From contig PAJB01000025.1 of assembly GCA_002710905.1 (NCBI GenBank), positions 7,765 to 14,406 on the forward strand: a stretch of DNA of 6,642 nt. Direction: 5' to 3'. Below, piece after piece: positions 1 to 6,331 of the stretch. How positions within the stretch are numbered: the first letter of the stretch is position 1; every line of letters begins with the position of its first letter. This DNA comes from Chloroflexota bacterium (GTDB lineage Bacteria > Chloroflexota > Dehalococcoidia > UBA2979). The notes beneath the pieces are model-generated. The model was not told where the DNA came from. It did not search any database and saw nothing but the letters and a program-made list of their open reading frames with translations. The translations under genes were made by a program, and so were the position numbers.

Positions 1-569
1 AATGAAATTTGTTCATTCATATCAAAAAACCATCCTGTAAGATTTCCATTATCGTCACGGTCAATTAATCCCCTTTGATAATCTTCTGAAGAAGTACTAA
101 TACTTAATTTTTTCATTGCCAAACTATTCATAAAGCACGCATGCCCAGATCTGTGATTAATTTTTATTGGATTATTTTTGGAAATCTTATCTAAGATATC
201 TAATGATAATTGGTTATCTAAATCCATCTCATCAAAACCATCACATAATATCCAAGTATCTTCAGGAGAATTTTCTATACTATTTGAAATGACGTTTAGA
301 AGTTGATTAATGTTTTTTATTTTTGGATATGAAACATCTAATTGATTTAGACTTGAAGAATACGAAAATAAATGTAAATGTGCATCAGCAAAACCTGTAA
401 GAAGTGTTTTACCTTCACAATCTACAATCTGCGTATTTTGCGTATTAATCACGTCAATATTATCGAAATCTACAGAATGTATTATTCCATTTTTAATATG
501 AATATTTGTTTGTGAAATATCAAATCTATTTTTTAAAATAGTTGCATTAAATAAAAATAAATCGTCCAT
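1..569 (-). CDS. YtcJ-like amidohydrolase (amidohydrolase_3 family), N-terminal part, cut by window edge
   Basis: Reading the minus strand from ATG at 569-567, 189 codons stay open to the window edge, so the C-terminal part is missing. What is seen: a short beta-rich N-terminal segment ending in VDCEGKTLLTGFADAHLHL (residues 49-67), whose H64-x-H66 is the first metal-binding motif of amidohydrolases. Further on are W106-xxxxGFDEMDLD (106-118), HRSGHACFMNSLA (139-151) and LTGWFFDMNE (177-186). This series is characteristic of the YtcJ/amidohydrolase_3 branch (usually about 500-550 residues), metal-dependent hydrolases acting on amide-type or cyclic C-N bonds; real substrates are mostly unknown. 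The start is supported by GGAG (573-576, minus strand) six bases ahead of the ATG. It is transcribed away from the MBL-fold gene. No signal peptide is visible, so it is probably cytoplasmic. Family call is firm; substrate unknown. Confidence 0.85.
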   Translation of the reverse strand, partial: MDDLFLFNATILKNRFDISQTNIHIKNGIIHSVDFDNIDVINTQNTQIVDCEGKTLLTGFADAHLHLFSYSSSLNQLDVSYPKIKNINQLLNVISNSIENSPEDTWILCDGFDEMDLDNQLSLDILDKISKNNPIKINHRSGHACFMNSLAMKKLSISTSSEDYQRGLIDRDDNGNLTGWFFDMNEQIS

Positions 570-619
570 TTTCTCCAATAAACCTAAAAGAAGTAAAAAT
601 TAAGCTTTATTTAAACTAG

Positions 620-631
620 GTATTTAAATAC
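620..631. repeat. 12-bp perfect palindrome in the divergent amidohydrolase/MBL spacer
   Basis: GTATTTAAATAC is self-complementary and lies near the middle of the 129-base spacer (570-698) between two divergently read genes. Such a place suits an operator for a shared regulator, but a 12-bp palindrome made mostly of A and T can arise by chance in DNA of this composition. I found no convincing -35/-10 pair for either direction in this spacer; TATAGT (635-640) and TTTACA (643-648) are only fragments of promoter-like sequence. Confidence 0.3.
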
Positions 632-698
632 GGTATGGATATAGTTTACATAATAAAACAAAGGTTGGAAAATGTATCAAAATAGATAGGAGTTTAAT

Positions 699-1460
699 AT
701 GTATACAATAAAAGTATTGACTCATGGAATGAATGTTGGATCTAATCAAGCACGATTAGGGCTATCCTCAGTGATACTACTTCAAGGAGAACAAAATATA
801 TTGGTAGATGTAGGTCACTTTGGTAGAAGAATATTACTTGTTGAGTCATTAGAAAAAGAAGGATTAAAACCAGAAGATATTTCCAGTATAATACTAACTC
901 ATTCTCACTGGGATCATTGTCAAAATGTTGATTTATTTCCTAACGCAAAACTTTATGTCCATCAAAAAGAAATTGAATATGCCGATAACCCAAGAAATAA
1001 TGATTGGGCAACACCAAAATATTTTAATAAAACAATTGAAAATCATAATGTATCAATTATTACACAAGAAACTGAAATAGAGCCAGGAATACAAATAATT
1101 GAAACACCTGGTCATACCCGCGGCCACATTAGTGTAGTTGTATCTACAAATGATGGAAATACTGTTATAGCTGGAGATTCATTAACTGATGCCTTTTCGT
1201 TGCAAAGAGGCACTCCTGGGTTAATATTTTGGAGTAAAAAAGAAGCGAGTGAAAGCGTTGAAAAAATACGAAAAATTGCATCTGTGGTATATCCTGGACA
1301 TGACAGACCTTTCACTATAAAACCAAATGGGGAAATAGAATATAAAGAAGGACCAACATCAGTTACTTTTACTGGTGGATTTGAAAATTCAGAAAGTGGT
1401 TTTAGTGCCACATTAAATCTTGAAAAAACTCGTGTACCGTGGGTACATGAAGAGGCATAA
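699..1460 (+). CDS. Metallo-beta-lactamase-fold hydrolase (MBLAC1 / lactonase-like)
   Basis: A 253-residue single-domain MBL-fold protein. All expected metal ligands are present: THSHWDH at 67-73 (H68, H70, D72, H73), H139 in TPGHTRGH (136-143), D160 in AGDS, and H201 in YPGHDRP. It therefore should bind two zinc (or Fe/Zn) ions and hydrolyse an ester, lactone, thioester or similar bond in the cytoplasm; the substrate cannot be read from the motifs. The layout LVDVG (35-39), then SIILTHSHWDH, then NVDLFPNAKLYVHQKE resembles the small MBLAC1/N-acyl-homoserine-lactonase-like group rather than glyoxalase II or RNase Z. The last 45 residues or so, after YPGHDRPF, form a polar extension without a recognised motif. 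AGGAG at 688-692, six bases before the ATG, supports the start. The SDR gene follows after 22 bases, so the two are probably co-transcribed. No leader peptide is seen. Confidence 0.85.
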   Translation: MYTIKVLTHGMNVGSNQARLGLSSVILLQGEQNILVDVGHFGRRILLVESLEKEGLKPEDISSIILTHSHWDHCQNVDLFPNAKLYVHQKEIEYADNPRNNDWATPKYFNKTIENHNVSIITQETEIEPGIQIIETPGHTRGHISVVVSTNDGNTVIAGDSLTDAFSLQRGTPGLIFWSKKEASESVEKIRKIASVVYPGHDRPFTIKPNGEIEYKEGPTSVTFTGGFENSESGFSATLNLEKTRVPWVHEEA

Positions 1461-1470
1461 CTATATTCGA

Positions 1471-1476
1471 AGGAGG
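1471..1476 (+). promoter_or_regulatory. Ribosome binding site that fixes the SDR start
   Basis: AGGAGG is a perfect Shine-Dalgarno six bases ahead of GTG at 1483-1485. It rules against the longer in-frame ATG at 1420, which lies inside the preceding gene and would add 21 residues (many basic or aromatic) before the normal SDR N terminus. Confidence 0.85.
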
Positions 1477-1482
1477 TTTACA

Positions 1483-2220
1483 GTGTTAGAAGATATCAAA
1501 GGCAAAGTTGCATGGATTACTGGTGCAGGAAGTGGGATTGGAGAATCTGCAGCAATAAAATTAGTCGAAGCTGGTTGTAAAGTTGCTCTTTCAGGCAGAC
1601 GTGTTTCTGTACTTGAAGAAGTAGCTTCAAAGATTAACTCTAATAACGTATCTATTCATCAATTGGATGTATCTGATAATGAATCAGTTGTGCAGACTGC
1701 AAATGAAATAATTAAACAATACGGTCAAATTGATATTGGAGTATTTAGTGCTGGTATCAATGTTACAAAAAGAAATTGGCATAATGTATCTATAGATGAT
1801 TGGAATAGTGTGATAAACATTGACCTAAATGGTGCATTTTATTGTTGTCAATCAATTTTACCAACAATGAGAAAACAAGGGAGTGGTTTAATAATTAATA
1901 TTTCATCTATGGCAGGCAAACGTGCAGGTGCCTTAACTGGACCTGCTTATGTTTCAGCCAAACATGCCTTAAATGCAATGACAGAAAGTTTGATAATTGA
2001 AGAAAGAAATAATGGAATTAGAGCGACAGCTATTTGTCCAGGAGAAGTGGCCACCCCTATTCTAGATAAAAGACCAATTCCTGTTAGTGACGAAGATAAA
2101 GCAAGAATACTTCAATCTGACGACCTTGGTGAATTAATTTTATATGTTGCAAAACAACCAGCACATGTCACTCTTAATGAAATTTTGATCAATCCAACCT
2201 ATAATAGGTTTGAAAATTAG
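1483..2220 (+). CDS. Short-chain dehydrogenase/reductase (classical SDR)
   Basis: A 245-residue classical SDR, a usual length for the family, starting at GTG 1483. Numbered from that start: cofactor motif TGAGSGIGE (13-21), SGRR after beta-2 (R39/R40, suggesting NADP(H)), LDV (61-63), SAG (89-91) in place of the usual NAG, N112 in NIDLNG, catalytic Ser142 in NISSMAG, YxxxK with Y156 and K160, and the CPGEVATP loop. The N-S-Y-K tetrad is complete, so it should be an active NAD(P)(H)-dependent oxidoreductase of an alcohol/carbonyl substrate. The C terminus ends in the NEILINPT-type strand seen in many cytosolic SDRs of the YdfG/serine-dehydrogenase kind. It sits 22 bases behind the MBL-fold gene, suggesting a shared pathway. 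Its TAG stop overlaps the stop of the convergent lipA gene by four bases. Substrate is not predictable. Confidence 0.9.
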   Translation: MLEDIKGKVAWITGAGSGIGESAAIKLVEAGCKVALSGRRVSVLEEVASKINSNNVSIHQLDVSDNESVVQTANEIIKQYGQIDIGVFSAGINVTKRNWHNVSIDDWNSVINIDLNGAFYCCQSILPTMRKQGSGLIINISSMAGKRAGALTGPAYVSAKHALNAMTESLIIEERNNGIRATAICPGEVATPILDKRPIPVSDEDKARILQSDDLGELILYVAKQPAHVTLNEILINPTYNRFEN

Positions 2221-3149
2221 CTTTTTATAGATATAGGCTCAGATAGTTTTGTATGTTGTTCATCTGCATGATACGAACTTCTAACCAATGGTCCTGACTC
2301 TACATGGCCTAAACCTAAACTTTGCCCAAGCTCTTTAATTTCTATAAATTCTTGTGGGGTATAGAATTTTTTTAGTGGAGCATACATTTCCCCAGGTCGT
2401 AAATACTGACCGACTGTTAATATATCGCAACCAACATCAACAAGATCTTGCATAGTTGACTTAATTTGAGAAAGATTTTCGCCCAAGCCAACCATCATAC
2501 CAGATTTTGTTATCATGTTTGGATCAATTTCTTTTACCCTCTTCAATAATTCAATTGAGTAGTCATAATCACCCTTCGGACGAACTGTTTTGAATACGTC
2601 TCTAACAGTTTCGATATTATGATTTAAAACTTCTGGTTTTATCTCAATTATTTTTTCTAAAGCATCAAATGAAAAGTCAGGGATTAATAATTCAACTTTA
2701 CAATTAGGACGCAATTTTCTTATTTCTGTTACACATTCAACAAAAACAGATGCACCACCATCTGGTAAATCATCTCTGTTAACAGAGGTAATAACACAAT
2801 AATTCAGACCTAGGGTATCTACAGATTTTGCAAGTTTGAATGGCTCCATGACATCTAATGCTGTAGGTCTTCCGGTTTTTACTGCACAATATCTACAGGC
2901 TCTAGTACAAATATCTCCTAAGATCATAAAAGTTGCAGTTTTTCTTTCCCAACAATCACCAATATTGGGGCATCTAGCTTCCTGACAAACAGTATGCAAG
3001 TCGTTTTCTTTAAGTAAATTCTGTAAATGTATATAATTTTCGCCACCAGGAGCTTTAACTTTAAACCATTCTGGTAAACGGGGGCGAGTTTTAAGTTCAA
3101 CCCTTGTTGTCTTGCCTGCTATTCGATTATTATTATTTCGACGTTCCAT
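2217..3149 (-). CDS. lipA: Lipoyl synthase (radical SAM)
   Basis: A 310-residue protein of normal length for lipoyl synthase, which inserts two sulfur atoms at C6 and C8 of a protein-bound octanoyl chain to form the lipoyl cofactor of 2-oxoacid dehydrogenases and the glycine cleavage system. Visible hallmarks: auxiliary-cluster cysteines C55, C60, C66 (CQEARCPNIGDC), radical-SAM cysteines C81, C85, C88 (CTRACRYC), MVGLGE in the middle, and VRSSYHA at 289-295, whose serine (probably S291) is the fourth ligand of the auxiliary 4Fe-4S cluster. All catalytic parts are present. The minus-strand ATG at 3149-3147 has AAGGTG six bases upstream (3156-3161). The gene is divergent from the methyltransferase-Maf gene (59-base spacer) and tail-to-tail with the SDR gene. 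No lipB or lplA is within the window, so the octanoyl donor system lies elsewhere. Confidence 0.97.
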   Translation of the reverse strand: MERRNNNNRIAGKTTRVELKTRPRLPEWFKVKAPGGENYIHLQNLLKENDLHTVCQEARCPNIGDCWERKTATFMILGDICTRACRYCAVKTGRPTALDVMEPFKLAKSVDTLGLNYCVITSVNRDDLPDGGASVFVECVTEIRKLRPNCKVELLIPDFSFDALEKIIEIKPEVLNHNIETVRDVFKTVRPKGDYDYSIELLKRVKEIDPNMITKSGMMVGLGENLSQIKSTMQDLVDVGCDILTVGQYLRPGEMYAPLKKFYTPQEFIEIKELGQSLGLGHVESGPLVRSSYHADEQHTKLSEPISIKS

Positions 3150-3167
3150 ATATTACACCTTATAAAT

Positions 3168-3173
3168 ATTATA
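3168..3173 (-). promoter_or_regulatory. Possible -10 element for lipA
   Basis: The minus strand reads TATAAT here, 18 bases upstream of the lipA ATG. A start point six to eight bases on would leave a leader of about 12 bases holding just the Shine-Dalgarno. The -35 hexamer at normal distance is poor (TTTTAA/GTTTTA-like), so the call rests on the -10 alone. On the plus strand a GATAAT at 3185-3190 could serve the divergent gene, also without a good -35. Confidence 0.4.
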
Positions 3174-3208
3174 ACTGAGCTGCAGATAATTTAAAACAAT
3201 AAATACTT

Positions 3209-5053
3209 ATGCGTAAAAAATATAAAATTCAACGAATACAAGATGATGAAGAAAAACTACAATTAACAATTACTTCAACTAGTAAGTATGGAGAAGGAGT
3301 ATTTCTTGAAAATGATTTACCTTTATTTATTGGAGGTGCTATTGAAGGTGAAGAAGTAATCGTACAAAAAACGACCCGAGCCCAAAATTATGAAACTGGT
3401 ACTGTTATAAATGTAATAAAGCCTTCACCTAAACGAGTGACACCTTTTTGTAAATATTATGGTTCTTGTACAGGTTGCCAATTACAGCATATACAATATG
3501 AAGAACAACTTGTTATGAAAAAAACAAGGGTCAAAGAAGCATTAAACAAAATTAGTAAATTATCCAATGTAGAGATCAAAAACACCCTACCTGCTCCTGA
3601 AATTACTCATTATAGAAATCATGCACGTTTTACTGTCAGATATGGAGGTAAATTAGGATTTGTTAATAAAAACACTCGTGAATTCATACAAATTGATGAA
3701 TGTAAGATAATGAACAAAGGAATAAATGAAAAAATAAATCAATTACAGGGTAAATGTGAAGAAACTTCACAACTGTCTATAAGGCACTCTAATATAACTA
3801 GCTCTTTTCTTATACAACCCACTTTAAAATCCAATCAGATCACTGTAGAAACAGGACAATCACACTATCTTGAAACAGTCGATCAAATACCTTTTAAAGT
3901 TGCATCACCTTCTTTTTTCCAAGTTAATACTGCACAGATTCCAACTATGGGAGAAATAATAAAGAATCACTTAGATTTTCAAGGTAGTGAAATAATTATT
4001 GATGCATACGCTGGCGTTGGTACTTTTGCTGGATTATTAAGTCCATATGTTAAAAAAATATTTGCAATTGAAGAATCTCCTTCAGCTATTCAAGATGGAA
4101 AAGACAGCTTGATTAAACAAAAAAATATAGAATTCATACAAGGTAAGACTGAATCAGTTTTAGGAAATATTACTGAAAACATTGACGCTATAATCGTTGA
4201 TCCTCCCAGAAAAGGATGTGATATCCAATCTATAAAATCTATATTAACAATGAAACCTAAAAATATAATTTATATTTCATGTGATCCAGATACATTGGCT
4301 AGGGATCTACAGTTACTCTTAAATGGAATGTATAAAATTGATCTTATTCAACCATTAGATATGTTTCCTCATACTCATCATGTAGAAACTATAGTGATTC
4401 TCACAAAGCAAATATATTCAGATATAATTTTGGCCTCATCTTCACCAAGAAGAAAAAAAATACTCGAACTTGCGAACATCAAGTTTAACATCAAAGAACC
4501 AATAAATCCTGAATATTCATCGCTAACTAATCCAGAAAAATATGTCGAAGATATATCCATGTCTAAAGCAAAAGAAATAGCAATAACTGAAAATTCTGGG
4601 ATAATTATTGGATCAGATACTATTGTTTATTCAGATAATGAAATTCTCGAAAAGCCAAAAACAATTGAACATATGAGATCCATGTTAAAATCCTTATCTG
4701 CAAAGAATCATAAAGTTACCACTGGGATAAGCATTATTGATTTGGACAACAACATTGAAATATCAAAATCATTATCAACTATTGTTGCTATGAAAACGAT
4801 TACGAACGAATTACTTGAAAAATATATAGAGTCTGGTCGAGGTTTTGATAAAGCAGGCGCATATTCTATACAAGATACAGAATATAATTTTGTTGAAACT
4901 ATACACGGCTGTTATTTAAATGTAGTTGGACTACCACTATGCCTATTAGATGAATTATTTGTACAATTAGGATATAGTCTATATTTATCAAATAGAGATA
5001 ATACACATGAGTTATGCAACTCAAGTAAATACCAAAGGATTGGAAATATATGA
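3209..5053 (+). CDS. Fusion protein: RlmD/RumA-type RNA m5U methyltransferase + Maf/YhdE nucleotide pyrophosphatase
   Basis: One uninterrupted 614-residue frame with two complete enzymes. Residues about 14-72 form a TRAM RNA-binding domain. C81, C87, C90 and C165 give the 4Fe-4S motif of RumA/RlmD-type enzymes. Then follow PSFFQVN (234-240), the SAM loop DAYAGVGTF (265-273), DPPRKG (331-336), the nucleophile C358 in YISCDPDTLARD, and general base E393 in HHVETIVIL. The methyltransferase normally ends about here. After a linker of only some 5 residues the Maf domain runs from 404 to about 590: ILASSSPRRKKIL (407-419), E435, SDTIV (469-473), LEKP (480-483), HKVTTG (501-506), FDKAGAYSIQ (546-555) and NVVGLP (571-576). 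The DKAGAY-IQ form and LEKP point to the YhdE/dTTP-UTP pyrophosphatase type rather than YceF. Expected roles are 5-methyluridine formation in 23S rRNA (position U1939-like; U747 or tRNA U54 not excluded) and hydrolysis of nucleotides such as dTTP/UTP or modified forms. Separate genes encode these in most bacteria. The ATG lacks a clear Shine-Dalgarno; the stop overlaps the next gene (ATGA). Confidence 0.9.
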   Translation: MRKKYKIQRIQDDEEKLQLTITSTSKYGEGVFLENDLPLFIGGAIEGEEVIVQKTTRAQNYETGTVINVIKPSPKRVTPFCKYYGSCTGCQLQHIQYEEQLVMKKTRVKEALNKISKLSNVEIKNTLPAPEITHYRNHARFTVRYGGKLGFVNKNTREFIQIDECKIMNKGINEKINQLQGKCEETSQLSIRHSNITSSFLIQPTLKSNQITVETGQSHYLETVDQIPFKVASPSFFQVNTAQIPTMGEIIKNHLDFQGSEIIIDAYAGVGTFAGLLSPYVKKIFAIEESPSAIQDGKDSLIKQKNIEFIQGKTESVLGNITENIDAIIVDPPRKGCDIQSIKSILTMKPKNIIYISCDPDTLARDLQLLLNGMYKIDLIQPLDMFPHTHHVETIVILTKQIYSDIILASSSPRRKKILELANIKFNIKEPINPEYSSLTNPEKYVEDISMSKAKEIAITENSGIIIGSDTIVYSDNEILEKPKTIEHMRSMLKSLSAKNHKVTTGISIIDLDNNIEISKSLSTIVAMKTITNELLEKYIESGRGFDKAGAYSIQDTEYNFVETIHGCYLNVVGLPLCLLDELFVQLGYSLYLSNRDNTHELCNSSKYQRIGNI

Positions 5054-5265
5054 ATATAATAGGAATTGGATTTACTGAGTTAATCTTCATACTTTTAATT
5101 GCACTCGTTTTTTTAGGACCTGGCAAAATGGTTGAAATTGCACAAAAAATTGGAGGTATGCTTAGACAGTTCCAAAATACTGCAAATGAGTTGCCTAAAA
5201 TGCTAGCTTTAGAAGACCTTGAAGAACCTGATAAGAATGAAAAATCAAAAAATAGCCAAGAATAA
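5050..5265 (+). CDS. tatB: Sec-independent translocase subunit TatB-like (TatA/TatB family)
   Basis: A 71-residue protein with a short N-terminal membrane helix (about 5-22), a hinge, an amphipathic helix (about 26-50) and a charged acidic tail, the architecture of TatA/TatB. GFTELIFILLIALVFLGP (7-24) matches the TatB pattern G-F-S/T-E-L followed by LGP, with the conserved membrane glutamate as E10; TatA proteins normally show FGxGKLPEIG here. The LPE part is altered to GKMVEIAQKIG, so the sequence has some mixed character, but the presence of a clear TatA nearby supports the TatB role: recognising twin-arginine precursors with TatC. The start ATG overlaps the stop of the fusion gene (ATGA), suggesting coupled translation; AAAGGA (5034-5039) and TGGA (5041-5044) lie upstream. 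tatC begins 2 bases after its stop. Shorter than proteobacterial TatB (about 140-170 residues). Confidence 0.75.
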   Translation: MNIIGIGFTELIFILLIALVFLGPGKMVEIAQKIGGMLRQFQNTANELPKMLALEDLEEPDKNEKSKNSQE

Positions 5266-5267
5266 CT

Positions 5268-6038
5268 ATGGAAAATAATCAGGAAGAAATTGCTTTAAAA
5301 AGCCATTTAACAGAATTGCGAAATCGTTTCATAGTTTCAGCTATTTCTATATTTGGTGCTACAATTGTGATGTTTTTTTTTCATCGTGACATTCTGACCA
5401 TATTATCTGAACCAATCCGTACATTAGAAAGAGTCAATCAAGATGGAACTTCCCTACAAAGCATAGAATTGGTATATACCAATGCAACAGAAATGTTAGG
5501 AATTTCTATGAAAATATCTTTTACTGCAGGATTAATAGTTGCCATGCCTATAATTATTTATAATGCAGTAATGTTTATTTCTCCAGGTTTGACTCGGCGA
5601 GAGAAAAAATATTTATTTATTTCCCTACCTCTTATAACAATAACTTTTATTGCAGGAATATTATTCGGATATTATGTACTACTACCTCCAGCAATACACT
5701 TTTTACTAACTTTTAATTCAGATATAGCAAGCCCGATGATCCGTATAGGCCAATACATTAATTTAATGGTCAACTTGCTTTTCTGGTTAGGATTTATCTT
5801 TCAAACACCTTTTATAATGTGTCTACTAACAAAAATAAATGTTGCTAATTCTCGTATTTTTGCAAGAGGAAGAAAATATGCTATTGTTCTTGCTTTTATT
5901 CTTGCTGCAGCTATAACACCTACATTTGACCCTATCAATCAAATCCTTGTTGCTATACCTATTATAGTTCTATATGAGTTAGGGATTTTTCTCTCATGGG
6001 TTATATCCCCAAGATCTAACGAAATTAAAACTGTTTAA
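5268..6038 (+). CDS. tatC: Sec-independent protein translocase TatC
   Basis: A 256-residue polytopic inner-membrane protein of usual TatC length. The cytoplasmic N terminus carries SHLTELRNR (12-20), the signature that forms part of the twin-arginine signal peptide site (E16, R18). Six hydrophobic segments follow, roughly at 22-38, 80-105, 116-139, 161-188, 204-219 and 225-246. Other family marks are E112 in PGLTRREKK (equivalent to E. coli E103), P-rich LLPPA (138-142), ITPTFDPINQ (216-225, with D221 and Q225) and YELG (236-239). TatC binds folded, RR-signal-bearing precursors and recruits TatA to export them. It is 2 bases behind tatB with no good Shine-Dalgarno of its own, so translation is probably coupled. 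Five bases separate its stop from the stop of the convergent tatA. Confidence 0.96.
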   Translation: MENNQEEIALKSHLTELRNRFIVSAISIFGATIVMFFFHRDILTILSEPIRTLERVNQDGTSLQSIELVYTNATEMLGISMKISFTAGLIVAMPIIIYNAVMFISPGLTRREKKYLFISLPLITITFIAGILFGYYVLLPPAIHFLLTFNSDIASPMIRIGQYINLMVNLLFWLGFIFQTPFIMCLLTKINVANSRIFARGRKYAIVLAFILAAAITPTFDPINQILVAIPIIVLYELGIFLSWVISPRSNEIKTV

Positions 6039-6043
6039 TAGAA

Positions 6044-6256
6044 TTAAGGTTTAGGCGATTCAGATGATTTCTCTGTTTCAGTAACGTCTTCTTTTTGTGC
6101 TACTGTTTCTGGTGATTCTTCTTCATCTTGGCCTCTTTTAAAAGCTTTTATACCTTTACCTAATGCTCCGCCAATCTCAGGCAATTTACCTGCGCCAAAA
6201 ACAATTAAGATTATAAATAGAATAATTATTAATTCTGTAGGACCTATCCTAGGCAA
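6044..6256 (-). CDS. tatA: Sec-independent translocase subunit TatA (TTG start)
   Basis: Read from TTG at 6256-6254 the protein has 70 residues: a membrane helix (about 5-20) in IGPTELIIIL-type sequence with E8, then FGAGKLPEIGGALGKG (20-35), the canonical TatA hinge and amphipathic helix, then a highly charged Glu/Lys-rich tail typical of TatA. TatA oligomerises to form the passage for folded proteins. Start choice: GTG at 6265-6263 would give 73 residues but has no ribosome site in front; GGAG at 6265-6268 (minus strand) overlaps that GTG and sits eight bases ahead of the TTG. With TTG the motif Phe-Gly falls at 20-21, as in E. coli TatA, and the protein begins MPRIGPTEL, a usual TatA N terminus. 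It is tail-to-tail with tatC and has its own promoter, so it is expressed separately from tatB-tatC. Confidence 0.93.
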   Translation of the reverse strand: MPRIGPTELIIILFIILIVFGAGKLPEIGGALGKGIKAFKRGQDEEESPETVAQKEDVTETEKSSESPKP

Positions 6257-6264
6257 TTTACACA

Positions 6265-6268
6265 CTCC
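6265..6268 (-). promoter_or_regulatory. Ribosome binding site favouring the tatA TTG start
   Basis: The minus strand reads GGAG here, with eight bases to TTG at 6256. It overlaps the alternative GTG at 6265, so it cannot serve that codon, and no other purine-rich site lies at normal distance upstream of the GTG. Confidence 0.65.
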
Positions 6269-6291
6269 AAATCATTAACTTATTGTTTAAC

Positions 6292-6320
6292 ATTATAGTC
6301 TTAGCATTTTATTATGTCTA
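6292..6320 (-). promoter_or_regulatory. Probable sigma70-type promoter for tatA
   Basis: On the minus strand TAGACA (6315-6320) is followed after exactly 17 bases by TATAAT (6292-6297), a good housekeeping-type promoter. The expected start point is near 6285, giving a leader of about 30 bases before the TTG of tatA. Its -35 abuts the -35 of the rightward tRNA promoter (6321-6326), so the two promoters stand back to back and may influence one another. Confidence 0.65.
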
Positions 6321-6331
6321 TTGACTATAAT
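6292..6331. repeat. Perfect 9-bp inverted repeat spanning the tatA/tRNA control region
   Basis: ATTATAGTC at 6292-6300 is the exact reverse complement of GACTATAAT at 6323-6331, with 22 bases between. The arm centres are 31 bp apart, near three helical turns. The left arm contains the tatA -10 box; the right arm overlaps the -35 of the tRNA promoter and itself offers a rightward TATAAT. It may be a pair of protein sites or simply two -10-like sequences facing each other. Confidence 0.45.

Noticed and set aside
570..698. Riboswitch or small RNA in the divergent spacer
   Set aside because: Only 129 AT-rich bases with no stable stem apart from the short palindrome; nothing matching a known leader structure.
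1112..1411. Minus-strand open frame of 99 codons inside the MBL gene
   Set aside because: It lies opposite a well-supported gene, has no recognisable domain and no ribosome site; a shadow frame.
1420..1482. Longer SDR start at ATG 1420
   Set aside because: It overlaps the previous gene, has no ribosome site and adds 21 non-SDR residues; the AGGAGG at 1471 points to GTG 1483.
4390..4450. Hidden gene boundary or frameshift between methyltransferase and Maf parts
   Set aside because: The frame is continuous from E393 of the methyltransferase to ILASSSPRR of Maf, with no stop and no start codon or Shine-Dalgarno at the junction, so a fusion is the direct reading; kept as a check in the finding.
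4378..4560. Minus-strand open frame over the methyltransferase-Maf junction
   Set aside because: No domain, opposite a conserved coding region.
4899..5126. Hydrophobic minus-strand open frame of 75 codons over the end of the fusion gene and tatB
   Set aside because: Hydrophobicity reflects the complement of AT-rich coding sequence; both overlapped genes are conserved.
6257..6265. tatA start at GTG 6265
   Set aside because: The only Shine-Dalgarno overlaps this codon and fits TTG 6256; the TTG product also matches TatA numbering (Phe20-Gly21).
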